Assembly (NCBI GenBank): GCA_016930535.1
Contig: JAFGGN010000107.1
Location: 1 to 55,240 of the forward strand
Origin: a bacterium
GTDB taxonomy: Bacteria; Zhuqueibacterota; QNDG01; JAFGCO01
Reading direction: 5' to 3'
DNA: 55,240 nt
In this document: piece after piece, positions 34,301 to 41,835 of the stretch
How the letters are laid out: each line of letters starts with the position of its first letter
Numbering within the stretch: position 1 is the stretch's first letter
Notes under the pieces: model-generated
Database searches by the model: none
The model's input: only the letters and a program-made list of their open reading frames with translations
What the model was told of the DNA's origin: nothing
Made by a program: the position numbers and the translations under genes

Positions 34301-34856
34301 TTCCGGTGATTTCAGCCTGCAGGCCGACGATCTGGTTGTCGGCCATATCCGAAGCGAGGCCAGATTCTGGGTGAGTACATTGTTCAGCTTCAACTTCAGG
34401 GGCATACCGGAACAGGTGATGCCCGGGCCCGGCAGTGTGTTCCGCATCCTGTTCCATGCGCCGTTTACAGCGGCAGACACATTGATGTTCAGGGTGCCCG
34501 AAGTCAATCTCACGGCAACACCCACAGAGGAAGAGAACCTGGATGAAATTACGGTCGTACCCAATCCGTATGTGGTGACAAATCTCATCGAACCCGCGGT
34601 CCGGAACAATAACCTGAACCAGCGCCGGCGGATCATGTTCACGAATCTTCCTTCACGATGCAACATCAAAATATTTACGATGAGCGGTTACCTTGTGGAC
34701 GAAATCCAGGTATCCAATACCGTGGATTACGGTATCGCCTATTGGGATGTGCTGTCCAAGGAGGACCTGGAGGTTGCAGCCGGCGTGTACCTGTACTATG
34801 TCAAATCCGAGAATTCAGGAAAAGAAAAGCTGGGGAAATTTGCAATTATAAAATAG
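31305..34856 (+). CDS. Large secreted protein with C-terminal T9SS sorting domain
   Basis: An 1183-residue exported protein. ATG chosen with AGGAGG five bases upstream (GTG three bases earlier is possible). Signal peptide about 1-25. The first half is strand-rich and not recognised. Acidic DxDxDG-like stretches at about 360-375 (DDGIDNDSDGLIDE) and 405-450 suggest calcium binding. A fibronectin type III-like domain lies at about 590-720 (KVTLIWDD, YYYFLAAYDHG). The last 90 residues are a type IX sorting domain (VVPNPYVV, FTNLPSRCNIKIFTMSGYLV, AAGVYLYYVKS). Placed between a TonB receptor and PorV, it may be a surface partner of the receptor. Confidence 0.78.
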   Translation: MKYRLLTGLFVLLVVMMTAPALFGQVTIYEGPTDPAGDPAAEREVKLDGNRFLINLNSSGFTGHWGFLDGTKWPANSAEGLEMYDDCRILVGSTVYLKNDSIPVTDPMEVLALRASEELDSLISIEAPTHEHSETSPNGRATWTFTPVYGYFNELGETPAISIDPNSWPAAGWPSRGFDTKWPGEWNGRFGRGVQYAQMESYVVINDAQDQEFVQPGQPLKYFPRRIYNNDGSIADEVLIGDVRPTVTTAKGAPWGGLGIRIEMRGYQWDNPQTRDAVFWEYNISNISEYDLPKVVFGYYMDMGIGHFVETSDGEDDVGYFSKELNLSFCWDLTGYGTSNYEVGALGFAFLESPGIPDDGIDNDSDGLIDEKRDNKATAFIGPTDGITDLALFLEAYGIESVSDLKSHWDADEDQDWRDGNDKNGNGVYESGEEAGDDIGLDGVGPEDLNYYGPDTDGTECNHKPDLLYGEGCEPNFGLLDITESDMLGLQTFHLFRHPQKDPPQVMHDRECYRMIADNVLQETPFTTPSNLYQAFGTGPFQLNKTRTERISMATIAAFENEAVMLDELEAPIIFERKKVVQTIYESDYRFARPPEMPTLKAVAGDGKVTLIWDDRADRLTREPLASGENDFEGYKLYKATDRAFDDALKLRDAFGNPAGLLPIRQWDLANEYMGHTNYALVEGEGYYLGNNSGIQHYYVDTDVDNGRTYYYFLAAYDHGLREKDIAPSENVPTIKIDENEIVTFISPNVQIVTPHTPAAGYVEPEAEILHNPDAIAGPAETFNVTISEPDQVLQNHVYQVTFDTNQIRSNNKTTDEGLRGEHIVNDGFKIFDMTADSLVYYEDPDHFIQAHVTKYDTGLGYNNNLTYNLLRTNKLIETDIFNGIQVSFVLPLPATGIAGVDSINSGWVTGGGPMDISYYNDNLSYYPYELDLVFTEESELYTSRLTMPTYSNTGTGRIIGRDQLLLGESFPFYVIDRVNRNEQGENIMLDIVAVDMDSSGDFSLQADDLVVGHIRSEARFWVSTLFSFNFRGIPEQVMPGPGSVFRILFHAPFTAADTLMFRVPEVNLTATPTEEENLDEITVVPNPYVVTNLIEPAVRNNNLNQRRRIMFTNLPSRCNIKIFTMSGYLVDEIQVSNTVDYGIAYWDVLSKEDLEVAAGVYLYYVKSENSGKEKLGKFAIIK

Positions 34857-34868
34857 AGGGGCTCATCA

Positions 34869-35933
34869 ATGAAGACCATAAAAAACAATGCGTGGATACT
34901 CGCTGCATGCGTGCTTCTTGTTTTACAAACGGCTGGGGCCCAGTCGCCGAGCCGTGTGGGCACCACTGCGGCTTCATTTCTGGAAATCGGCTACGGGCCC
35001 GCCGGCTGCGCCATGGGCGATGCGTATGTCAGTATTGCCAATGACATATCGAGTATGTACTGGAATCCGGGCGGGCTGTCCTACATGGAGCAGAGTTCGG
35101 TGATTTTCAGTTATCAGCCCTGGCTGGTGGATATCAATACCATTTTTACAGCAGCGGGGATCGTCGTTCCCAATATCGGCACGTTCGCGGTCGGATTGAT
35201 CGGCGTCGATTACGGTGAAATGAAGGTGACCAGTGTCGAAATGCAGCAGGGCACGGGTGAAACGTTTTTTGCCAGTGATTATGCATTCAACGTGTCCTAT
35301 GCCAAAAAGCTGGCGCGCTGGTTCGGCTTCGGCGCAACGGCCAAGTATATCCGTTCGACCATATGGCATACGAGCGCACATGCCATGGCCCTGGATCTGG
35401 GCGTGCTGATCGAAACCAGTTTTTTCTCGGCCACGGGCCGGGAAGAGAACGGCCTGAAAATCGGTATGAGCCTGTCGAATTACGGCACCAAAATGCAGTA
35501 CAGCGGAATCGATCTTCTGAATTCGGTGGACATATCGCCGAATGAAGCGGGAAATTACAAGGATTCCAAGGCGAGTTTCGACACGGATGAATGGGATATT
35601 CCTCTCATTTTCCGGGTGGGCGTATCCGTACAGCCGATCGTCTCGACCTATCAGACACTGACACTGGGTGCCGATGCGCTGCATGTCAACAACAACAACG
35701 AGACAGTCAATCTCGGCGCCGAATACATGTTCAATGTGCCGGGACTCGGAAAGATCTTTTTACGCGGCGGATACCGCGCCCTGTTTTTAGAGGATTCGGA
35801 ATTCGGCACCACATTCGGGTGCGGCGTGCTCAAGCATTTCATGGGCAACTCCGGCATACAGTTCGATTACGCGTACCGCAATGTCGGCATTCTGGGCACG
35901 GTGAATTCATTCGGCTTGAACCTGCTGTTTTAA
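34869..35933 (+). CDS. PorV/PorQ-family outer-membrane protein
   Basis: A 354-residue beta-barrel protein (UPF0164/PorV type). Signal peptide about 1-24, then the family hallmark (AASFLEIGYGPAGCAMGDAYV, ISSMYWNPGGLSYM), then alternating strands ending in SFGLNLLF. PorV shuttles T9SS cargo to the attachment complex; PorQ-type paralogues have linked roles. Twelve bases after the sorting-domain gene, it closes the operon, which fits a dedicated secretion partner. Confidence 0.85.
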   Translation: MKTIKNNAWILAACVLLVLQTAGAQSPSRVGTTAASFLEIGYGPAGCAMGDAYVSIANDISSMYWNPGGLSYMEQSSVIFSYQPWLVDINTIFTAAGIVVPNIGTFAVGLIGVDYGEMKVTSVEMQQGTGETFFASDYAFNVSYAKKLARWFGFGATAKYIRSTIWHTSAHAMALDLGVLIETSFFSATGREENGLKIGMSLSNYGTKMQYSGIDLLNSVDISPNEAGNYKDSKASFDTDEWDIPLIFRVGVSVQPIVSTYQTLTLGADALHVNNNNETVNLGAEYMFNVPGLGKIFLRGGYRALFLEDSEFGTTFGCGVLKHFMGNSGIQFDYAYRNVGILGTVNSFGLNLLF

Positions 35934-35965
35934 AAATCCGGGGGCATTGAGGGCAAAAGCGAAAA

Positions 35966-35994
35966 ATGCCGGGCACTGTGAAAGTGCCCGGCAT
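35966..35994 (+). terminator. Strong hairpin after the envelope operon
   Basis: ATGCCGGGCACT and AGTGCCCGGCAT pair perfectly over 12 bp with a five-base loop, 32 bp after the porV-like stop. No T-run follows, but position and stability suit a transcription end or RNA-stabilising structure. Confidence 0.55.
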
Positions 35995-36102
35995 GCGTCC
36001 CGCATCATGTGATCGTGTGTCCTTGTTATCCGGCCCGTTTTTCCGACTTTTTTCTTGATTTTGACCGATTAATCAATTATGTTCATTGTATTACCATCGT
36101 AT

Positions 36103-36108
36103 TATAAT
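36103..36108 (+). promoter_or_regulatory. Possible -10 element upstream of LamG gene
   Basis: TATAAT lies in an AT-rich stretch 167 bp before the LamG gene; the -35 region is weak (TGTTCA at 17-bp spacing). If used, the leader would be long. The rest of the 35995-36275 gap shows no gene; GGAGGAG before 36276 is the ribosome-binding site. Confidence 0.3.
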
Positions 36109-36275
36109 TTTTCCTTTTCTATGATTTGCCCGGGATAACGGCCGGACGGTTTATCAGGCTGGAATTACCCTGTGCATGCAAACCCCATTTTACCGGAGGT
36201 GAGGCCGTCACTGTTCAAGAGAAAGAGCCTGAATCGAGATATCAATGCCATAACAATTATTCATGGAGGAGAGAA

Positions 36276-37289
36276 ATGAAAAAAAGCGCTTTGGTTTTGC
36301 TGCTGTCCCTGCTGGTGGCAGGATCCTTGTTCTGTCAGGTCGATGTTCTGGACAACTTAGTGGCCTACTACAAGTTTGATGAAGTCGGTGAACCTGCCGT
36401 GGCCGATCATTCGGGAAATTATCACATCGGCGAAATTGTCGGAGATCCCATTTATTCGGAAGGTGTTGTGGGGACATGTCTTTACTTTGACGGGGTGGAC
36501 GACTACGTGAACTGTTACAATGATGCGATGTTTAATATGGACAGGGAAATCACCATCACGATGTGGGTCAGGTCCCTGGATAATTTTGAAGGATTTACCG
36601 GAGATGCCGGACATAATCCCTGGATCAGCAAGGGGGACCATCAATGGGCACTGAAGGGCCGCCTGAATGATGATGTTGAATTTTTCGTGTATACCGGGGG
36701 ATGGAACACCGTTCAGGTCGTACTGGATTCGGCCGAGTTCAATGATAAATGGCATCATTTTGCCGGTACTTTTGACGGGGATTCGGCCAAGGTCTATATT
36801 GACGGCGTGCTGGACTCCACGAATGTCTTCAACGGGCTGGGACCCATGTCGTCGTCCGACTATGATGTGTGTCTCGCGCACAACTCCGAGCAGGATCTCC
36901 GTTACTTCAACGGCTACCTGGATGAAGTGCGGGTTTATAATGTCGAATTGTCGGCCACGGATATCAAAAATGTGTACGAAGCCTCCCTCACGGCCGTGGA
37001 TGAAAAGGATGCGCCCATGGCCGCCGATTTTATCCTGCATCAGAACTATCCCAATCCGTTCAACCCGGCGACACGTATCTCATACGATCTGAAGAATCCC
37101 CGGGAAGTGACGGTCAAAGTGTACGATGTGACGGGTGCGGAGGTGCGCACCCTGGTCAACGGAATGCAGTCCGAAGGCAATCATTCGGTTCTCTTCGATG
37201 CAGGCGGACTGGCAAGCGGTGTATATTATTATAAACTGGTTGCGGGAACGGAGACCATCGAAACCAAAAAGATGGTGCTGATGAAATAG
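36276..37289 (+). CDS. LamG-domain secreted protein with T9SS sorting domain
   Basis: A 337-residue protein. ATG chosen with GGAGGAG upstream; signal peptide about 1-20 (LVLLLSLLVAGSLFCQ). Residues about 28-235 form a concanavalin-like LamG fold (LVAYYKFDE, LYFDGVDDYVN, ITMWVRS, WHHFAGTFDGDSAKVYIDG, GYLDEVRVYN), which usually binds sugars. The end is a typical type IX sorting domain with HQNYPNPFNPATRISYDL and SGVYYYKLVAG. It is likely exposed on the cell surface or released. Single gene with its own promoter region and a palindromic repeat just downstream. Confidence 0.88.
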   Translation: MKKSALVLLLSLLVAGSLFCQVDVLDNLVAYYKFDEVGEPAVADHSGNYHIGEIVGDPIYSEGVVGTCLYFDGVDDYVNCYNDAMFNMDREITITMWVRSLDNFEGFTGDAGHNPWISKGDHQWALKGRLNDDVEFFVYTGGWNTVQVVLDSAEFNDKWHHFAGTFDGDSAKVYIDGVLDSTNVFNGLGPMSSSDYDVCLAHNSEQDLRYFNGYLDEVRVYNVELSATDIKNVYEASLTAVDEKDAPMAADFILHQNYPNPFNPATRISYDLKNPREVTVKVYDVTGAEVRTLVNGMQSEGNHSVLFDAGGLASGVYYYKLVAGTETIETKKMVLMK

Positions 37290-37299
37290 GTACGCGTTT

Positions 37300-37338
37300 T
37301 TCACACCTGCCAGGTCGTTAAGACCTGGCAGGTGTGAA
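37300..37338. repeat. CACACCTGCC palindromic repeat, copy 1
   Basis: TTCACACCTGCCAGGTC, loop GTTAA, GACCTGGCAGGTGTGAA: a perfect 17-bp stem, 10 bp after the LamG gene. Related palindromes lie at 38011-38040 and 39674-39710, so this is a family of REP-like intergenic repeats that may also end transcripts. Confidence 0.75.
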
Positions 37339-37431
37339 TATTCCAAACAGTCGCGTCTGCCATTATTAACAACTTTTTTAATATTCCCAGAACTTTTTCT
37401 TGATTATTCACTTTACATTGTTGTATATTGG

Positions 37432-37454
37432 ATGTAATTACAATTGCATTACAT
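37432..37454 (+). promoter_or_regulatory. Dyad operator before RelB/YafQ-type pair
   Basis: ATGTAAT and ATTACAT arms flank nine bases, ending 24 bp before the antitoxin start. TTGATT (37400) and TATATT (37424) with 18-bp spacing could be the promoter. The dyad overlaps the expected start of transcription, as in self-repressed toxin-antitoxin operons. Confidence 0.5.
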
Positions 37455-37478
37455 ATCAACAAGTAAAGAGGTGTGAAT

Positions 37479-37739
37479 ATGGCTAAAACTGCAATAATTC
37501 AGGCCAGAATAGATCCTGAAGTAAAAAATAATGCCCAGAATGTCCTGAGTAAACTGAATATTTCGATGTCTGAAGCGATTTCAATCTTTCTCACACAAGT
37601 CTCCTTAAACCGTGGTATCCCTTTTGAAATTAAAATTCCCAATGATCGGACCATTGATACTCTCGTGAAATCAGATAAAGGTGAAGAACTGCATAAAGCA
37701 TCTTCCGTTAATGAATTGTTTCAGGAGCTGGATAGTTGA
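37479..37739 (+). CDS. RelB/DinJ-family antitoxin
   Basis: An 86-residue protein with the RelB/DinJ ribbon-helix-helix start (AIIQARIDPEVKNNAQNVLSKLNISMSEAISIFLTQV) and a C-terminal toxin-binding tail. The ATG has AGAGGTG upstream; a GTG six bases earlier is possible. Overlaps the toxin gene by four bases. Confidence 0.88.
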   Translation: MAKTAIIQARIDPEVKNNAQNVLSKLNISMSEAISIFLTQVSLNRGIPFEIKIPNDRTIDTLVKSDKGEELHKASSVNELFQELDS

Positions 37740-38002
37740 ATATCTATTATACCACACAGTTTAAAAAAGATTACAAACGAATTAAAAAACGAAACAAGGA
37801 CCTTTCAAAATTAAAAATAGTCATTGAACTGCTTTCCGGTGGAGGATTACTGGAGGATAAATATCATGACCATCAATTGACCGGCTCCTGGAAAGGACAT
37901 CGGGATTGTCATATCGAACCTGATTTGATCCTCATATATCGATTAACCTCCGATTCACTGGTTCTGGAACGAATGGGCTCTCATTCAGATCTGTTTAAAT
38001 AA
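37736..38002 (+). CDS. YafQ-family mRNA interferase toxin
   Basis: An 88-residue RelE-superfamily toxin of the YafQ branch (YYTTQFKKDYKRIKKRNKD, DHQLTGSWKGHRDCHIEPDLILIYR, RMGSHSDLF). The His and Asp residues of the YafQ active site appear present, as is the closing HSDLF. Start is TTG, overlapping the antitoxin stop (TTGA), which should keep toxin levels low. Confidence 0.88.
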   Translation: MNIYYTTQFKKDYKRIKKRNKDLSKLKIVIELLSGGGLLEDKYHDHQLTGSWKGHRDCHIEPDLILIYRLTSDSLVLERMGSHSDLFK

Positions 38003-38010
38003 CATAAATA

Positions 38011-38040
38011 TGCCAGGTCTTCGAGATCCGGCAGGTGTGA
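38011..38040. repeat. CACACCTGCC palindromic repeat, copy 2 (worn)
   Basis: TGCCAGGTCT, TCG, AGATCCGGCA followed by GGTGTGA. The right arm matches copies 1 and 3; the left arm has lost its outer half. It lies eight bases after the YafQ-type gene. Confidence 0.6.
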
Positions 38041-38148
38041 AAACCGCTTGCATTTTAATCCAATCATCTCTATTGTATAGTACCATCTCCAAATCAGTTA
38101 AAAAATCAGTCCGGCATCAAGGCGTTCGAATAAAAAAAGGAGTCTTGT

Positions 38149-38922
38149 ATGACAAAAAACAGGATGCTTGTTATCGCGGGATTATGCCTTTATTTGCCCA
38201 TGATCCTGGCGGGCGCCGGTAAATCCGCTGTGCAGGTGGCCGGGCTGCGCATCGTCGGGCCCGGGTACGGATTGAACGGCTCCGAACTGCGGGCATTTTC
38301 CCAGCAATCCGGGACAACCCTTGCACTGGTCGTGCAGGCGCCGGATAATAAAAAGATCATCGAGGTGGATGATGACAAATGCACACTGGAGGCATTCACG
38401 GATGACAGGGGGCATTCATTGCTGGACGGAATCGACTGGGGCGCATTCCCGAAAATTTCCGAAGACGGCCGGTTTGCCCTGATCGAAGTGGAATCCAAAG
38501 TCGCGCCCCTTGCGGAAGCGGTCCGGCTGCGGGCAAAAGGATCTGTCCGGGTGCGGGTGGCCGCCTCGGAAATCACGGTCAAGATCAAGGCACTTAAAAT
38601 GACGGTCGGCGCCAAGGCAGCCATCGGGCAGGAAGTCGTTCAGGTGATGAAGGCCGTGACCGAAGATGACGGATTGACCCTGGTGCTGCAGGTAAAAAGG
38701 AAGCTGGTCGACGATATGAAGGAGATCCGTTTTTCTACGACCGCGGGCGAGCCTGTGGAAATATGGGGCCAGAGTTCCTTTACTTTCGGAAATACGTCTC
38801 AAATGGAGTACAACATCGATATGAAATCTGTGCCGGAAGCCCTGAACGTGGAAATGGACTTGTGGGAGAAACCGGAAATTCTGAATCTGTCCTTTGAGAT
38901 TGAATCGGGTCTCGGTCTTTAA
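38149..38922 (+). CDS. Hypothetical exported protein
   Basis: A 257-residue protein with a signal peptide (about 1-21) and AAAGGAG before the ATG. The rest is strand-rich and shows two similar halves (TTLALVVQAPDNKKIIEVDDD; LTLVLQVKRKLVDDMKEIRF), like a pair of beta-sandwich domains. No catalytic motif is seen and I do not recognise the family. It is probably periplasmic. It precedes another exported protein on the same strand by about 100 bp. Confidence 0.65.
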   Translation: MTKNRMLVIAGLCLYLPMILAGAGKSAVQVAGLRIVGPGYGLNGSELRAFSQQSGTTLALVVQAPDNKKIIEVDDDKCTLEAFTDDRGHSLLDGIDWGAFPKISEDGRFALIEVESKVAPLAEAVRLRAKGSVRVRVAASEITVKIKALKMTVGAKAAIGQEVVQVMKAVTEDDGLTLVLQVKRKLVDDMKEIRFSTTAGEPVEIWGQSSFTFGNTSQMEYNIDMKSVPEALNVEMDLWEKPEILNLSFEIESGLGL

Positions 38923-39024
38923 ACACCGCACAGGGGGTGAATCCCGGCGGAGCGCAATGGAAATCATCGATCCGGAACCAGAGTAGAATTTGATGCATGA
39001 ACCCATAACCAGGAGGAGTCAGCC

Positions 39025-39657
39025 ATGTTTCGAAAAAAGAATGTGAAGGACATCAGGCAGCAGGCCTTGTTTCTCGTTTTATGTATGGCCGTTCTGTGTT
39101 TCACGCATGCTGTCGCAGGCGAGACCGAAGGCGGGGATACGCCGCAGGCCGTGTTCAAAGCGGCACAGGCAGCCGGGGCAAAAAAGGATTTCGCGACCCT
39201 GGCCAATCTGGTCGGCCCATCGGAACGCGCCATGCTGGCATTCGGCACGGATATGGGCGTGGGCATGTTTGTGGAATTCTATGAAGGTGAAAAGTCTGAC
39301 GAGCTGAAAAAGAAGTATCAGAAAATTCAGGACAAGTACGGGATCAAGGACATAGATGAGGATGACAGCGAGAAGCTTCAGGTCACGGAGGACACGCCGC
39401 AGGAAGTCATCGATGCGCATATACGCAAGCGGGCGGAAAAAAAGTTCGGGAAGATCGACGCCACGAAGTTAGTGCCGGATCTCATGGGGCTCGTGGCCGG
39501 TATGCCCGAAATGGCCGAGCAGACCTTCTTCCCCCAGGAAAAATTGACCGATCTCAAAATCGAAGGCGACAAGGCCAGCGGCATGTCGGGCGAGAAAAAG
39601 GTTATGTTTATCAAGGAGAAGGGGCGCTGGTACCTCACAGCTGACGTGATGAATTGA
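39025..39657 (+). CDS. Hypothetical exported protein
   Basis: A 210-residue protein. AGGAGG precedes the ATG; signal peptide about 1-31 (basic start, LFLVLCMAVLCFTHAVAG). The opening of the mature part (DTPQAVFKAAQAAGAKKDFATLANLVGPSER) and the end (VMFIKEKGRWYLTADVMN) resemble NTF2/DUF4878-like fold proteins used as small periplasmic ligand-binding modules. No enzyme motif is seen. Confidence 0.62.
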   Translation: MFRKKNVKDIRQQALFLVLCMAVLCFTHAVAGETEGGDTPQAVFKAAQAAGAKKDFATLANLVGPSERAMLAFGTDMGVGMFVEFYEGEKSDELKKKYQKIQDKYGIKDIDEDDSEKLQVTEDTPQEVIDAHIRKRAEKKFGKIDATKLVPDLMGLVAGMPEMAEQTFFPQEKLTDLKIEGDKASGMSGEKKVMFIKEKGRWYLTADVMN

Positions 39658-39673
39658 GCGGGTTTTATAAGCA

Positions 39674-39710
39674 TCACACCTGCCGGATACTGAAGATCCG
39701 GCAGGTGTGA
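39674..39710. repeat. CACACCTGCC palindromic repeat, copy 3
   Basis: TCACACCTGCCGGAT and ATCCGGCAGGTGTGA pair over 15 bp around a seven-base loop. It lies between convergent genes and could end transcription from both sides. Confidence 0.75.
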
Positions 39711-39727
39711 CACGAATTATCAGGCGG

Positions 39728-40465
39728 TCAATCCCTGTTTTTCACGTAAATCAGCCTGGAAGGGCCCTTGGAGCTGACGCGCTGTTTGATCTCGAAGCGG
39801 TTGGTGGATTTGATCAGAGGTGTGAGTTTCTGGAATCCGTAGTTTCTTGAATCGAAATTGGGCTGCTTTTTCTGCAGCAGGGTGCCGACCTCGCCCAGAA
39901 AAGCCCAGCCGTCGTCGTCCGCCAGGTCGGAGATGGTGGCCGCGATCAGCTTGATCACGGCTGGCGTGATTATGTCGAAGCTGCTTTTCTCCGCGGATTT
40001 GCTTTTTATTTTCTCCGGTTCATCCGCTGCCGTCCTGTTTTTCAGAATCTCGAGATAGATGAATTTGTCGCAGGCCGCCATGAACGGACCCGGGGTCTTT
40101 TTTTCCCCGATGCCGATCACGGTCATACCGGCCTCGCGCAGCCGCGTGGCCAGGCGCGTGAAATCGCTGTCGCTGGATACCAGGCAAAATCCATCCACCC
40201 TGCCTGAATAAAGAATGTCCATGGCATCGATGATCATGGCGGAATCGGTGGCGTTTTTCCCTGTCGTGTACCCGTACTGCTGAACGGGTGTGACAGCATT
40301 TTCCAGCAGAACCTGTTTCCACTTGGACAGCTTGGGATTGGTCCAGTCTCCGTAAATCCGTTTGATGGTCGGATTGCCGTATTTGGCGATTTCTTCCATC
40401 ATCTCACGGACATAGGCCGAGGGAACATTGTCCCCATCGATCAGGACAGCCAGTTTTAAATCCAT
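39728..40465 (-). CDS. NYN-domain (LabA-like) protein with OST-HTH domain
   Basis: A 245-residue protein. Residues about 5-145 form a NYN domain, a PIN-like nuclease fold: D10 and D12 in LIDGDNVPS, D in KNATDSAMIIDAMDIL and D in SSDSDFTRLATRLREAG. The C-terminal part (about 165-240; WAFLGEVGTLLQKKQPNF, RNYGFQKLTPLI) matches the OST-HTH/LOTUS RNA-binding domain. It likely binds or cuts RNA. It is on the same strand as genes for KH and RRM proteins, so RNA processing is a shared theme. Confidence 0.88.
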   Translation of the reverse strand: MDLKLAVLIDGDNVPSAYVREMMEEIAKYGNPTIKRIYGDWTNPKLSKWKQVLLENAVTPVQQYGYTTGKNATDSAMIIDAMDILYSGRVDGFCLVSSDSDFTRLATRLREAGMTVIGIGEKKTPGPFMAACDKFIYLEILKNRTAADEPEKIKSKSAEKSSFDIITPAVIKLIAATISDLADDDGWAFLGEVGTLLQKKQPNFDSRNYGFQKLTPLIKSTNRFEIKQRVSSKGPSRLIYVKNRD

Positions 40466-40492
40466 ATGCTTCCTTTACAATTCTGTTTCGGA

Positions 40493-40521
40493 GGCTGCGG
40501 GCGGCCTTGCCGGCCGCAGCC
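40493..40521 (-). terminator. GC-rich hairpin between RRM and NYN genes
   Basis: GGCTGCGG pairs with CCGCAGCC; one mismatch then CGGC pairs with GCCG around a CTT loop. It is downstream of the RRM gene on the minus strand. No T-run is seen. Confidence 0.4.
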
Positions 40522-40550
40522 GGACAGGATGCACAGGCCGAAAGGTTCCT

Positions 40551-40841
40551 TTAGTAACGGCCTCCGCCGTCCCTTCTTCCTCCGCCGTCCCTGCGATCCG
40601 TGCGGGGACGCGCCTCGTTGACGGTTATGCGGGTGCCCTTCAGCTCCGTGCCGTTCAGGTTCTCGATGGCCGCCTGCGCCTCGTTTTTGTTGGGTATTTC
40701 CACAAAGCCGAATCCGCGGGATTCACCATCGTATTTATTTTTCACGATCGTTACGGATTCCAGCTTGCCGTAAGTCTCGAACGCGGTTTTTAAATCGTCT
40801 TCGGTGACTTCACGTGACATATTGCCCACATAGATTTTCAT
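40551..40841 (-). CDS. RRM-domain RNA-binding protein
   Basis: A 96-residue protein. RNP2 (IYVGNM, about 3-8) and RNP1 (SRGFGFVEI, about 41-49) of a single RNA recognition motif are clear. The tail is rich in Gly and Arg (RRDGGGRRDGGGRY), as in cold-shock-type RNA-binding proteins of bacteria. It probably binds single-stranded RNA. Set apart from the KH gene by a strong hairpin. Confidence 0.93.
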   Translation of the reverse strand: MKIYVGNMSREVTEDDLKTAFETYGKLESVTIVKNKYDGESRGFGFVEIPNKNEAQAAIENLNGTELKGTRITVNEARPRTDRRDGGGRRDGGGRY

Positions 40842-40871
40842 GTTTTTCTCCTTTTTGCATCCTGTGATTTG

Positions 40872-40906
40872 CGTTCATGATGAAAAACGCGTTTTCATCA
40901 TGAACG
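40872..40906 (-). terminator. 15-bp hairpin between KH and RRM genes
   Basis: CGTTCATGATGAAAA and TTTTCATCATGAACG pair perfectly around ACGCG. It begins six bases beyond the KH stop on the minus strand. It may end or attenuate the KH transcript before the RRM gene, or act in the RRM leader. Confidence 0.55.
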
Positions 40907-40911
40907 TGTAT

Positions 40912-41154
40912 TTATTCTTTGTCGTTATCCAGTATTTCGAGAACACACCGCTTATGCTGCCTGGCCGCGGCCGCGAGAAGCAGGGTTCTGATGGACATGG
41001 CCGTCTGGCCATGACGTCCGATCACCTTCCCCAGGTCCCCATCGGCCACATGCAGTTCCAGAACGGTGGTATGTTCGCCGGCCACCACGTTGATCCGGAC
41101 CTCATCCGGTTTGTCGACCAGCTTTTTGATTATATACTCGATGAATTCTTTCAT
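40912..41154 (-). CDS. khpA: KH-domain RNA-binding protein KhpA
   Basis: An 80-residue protein of the UPF0109/KhpA family. The KH core is visible: LELHVADGDLGKVIGRHGQTAMSIRTLL with the GxxG loop GRHG. Start ATG chosen with GGAG six bases upstream (a longer frame begins five codons earlier). KhpA often works with KhpB in RNA chaperoning. Here its neighbours are response-regulator genes instead of the usual rpsP cluster. Confidence 0.9.
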   Translation of the reverse strand: MKEFIEYIIKKLVDKPDEVRINVVAGEHTTVLELHVADGDLGKVIGRHGQTAMSIRTLLLAAAARQHKRCVLEILDNDKE

Positions 41155-41247
41155 GAGTTCTCCTGTCATGCTGCGGAATCACGGATAAGAACAGGTTCCG
41201 CAGCGAAAAAATCCTCAAAAAGGATTTCCGTGCTGCACATGAGTGGA

Positions 41248-41670
41248 TCAGTCCCGCTTCCGGTCGTCCGGTTCCGGTCCTGTAAATACGGTCCCCGGGC
41301 CTCGGTCGGACCGGAGCGGAAGGCACTCATGGATGATATCGATCAGTGTCTGTTCGGAAGGCTGTTCAACGCGTTTTCTGCGTGCATCCGACTGGAAAAT
41401 GTAAACGGCCTGGTTGTCATCGGTCAGTGTCAGAATAAGCAGTTCCGGGTGCTCCTTGAGAAGCTGACTGCAGATCCTCGGATTGCCGTCCGGTTTGAGC
41501 GGTGTGATGATCACCACATCCACGGGCATTTTACGGAGCGCAAATATGAGCTCGATGGGATCCACCACTTCACCAGCGACCCTCATGTCGGGCTGATGAT
41601 CGATCAGGTTGCGGATCACTTCGGACAATAGCTTGGGACGGCTTGAAAACATGACATTGATTTTTGACAT
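41248..41670 (-). CDS. Degenerate receiver-domain protein
   Basis: A 140-residue protein with a receiver-like fold similar to the NarL group (SKINVMFSSRPKLLSEVIRNLI, VAGEVVDPIELIFAL). The acidic pair is replaced by S9-S10, and the phosphorylated Asp is replaced by T56 (DVVIITPLK), so it should not be phosphorylated normally. There is no output domain; the last 40 residues are basic. It lies 165 bp downstream of a complete LuxR-type regulator and could act as a decoy or protein-binding partner. Confidence 0.65.
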   Translation of the reverse strand: MSKINVMFSSRPKLLSEVIRNLIDHQPDMRVAGEVVDPIELIFALRKMPVDVVIITPLKPDGNPRICSQLLKEHPELLILTLTDDNQAVYIFQSDARRKRVEQPSEQTLIDIIHECLPLRSDRGPGTVFTGPEPDDRKRD

Positions 41671-41835
41671 GATCCGGTACCTTTTTTGTTCTGTTTAAAG
41701 ATCGGCAAAAGGACGGTAAGAATCAATAGACCGGCATGTTCAAAATGGATCTACGGCAGGGACCAGAAAAAACGGGAACCGGGCCGTCTTTTGGAGACAA
41801 AAGTACCAGTACCCGGGCATGGGAAAAGGGGATTT

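Noticed and set aside
28492..34856. SusC/SusD pair
   Set aside because: The protein after the TonB receptor has no SusD-like helical repeats; it is a large strand-rich protein with calcium-type stretches and a sorting domain.
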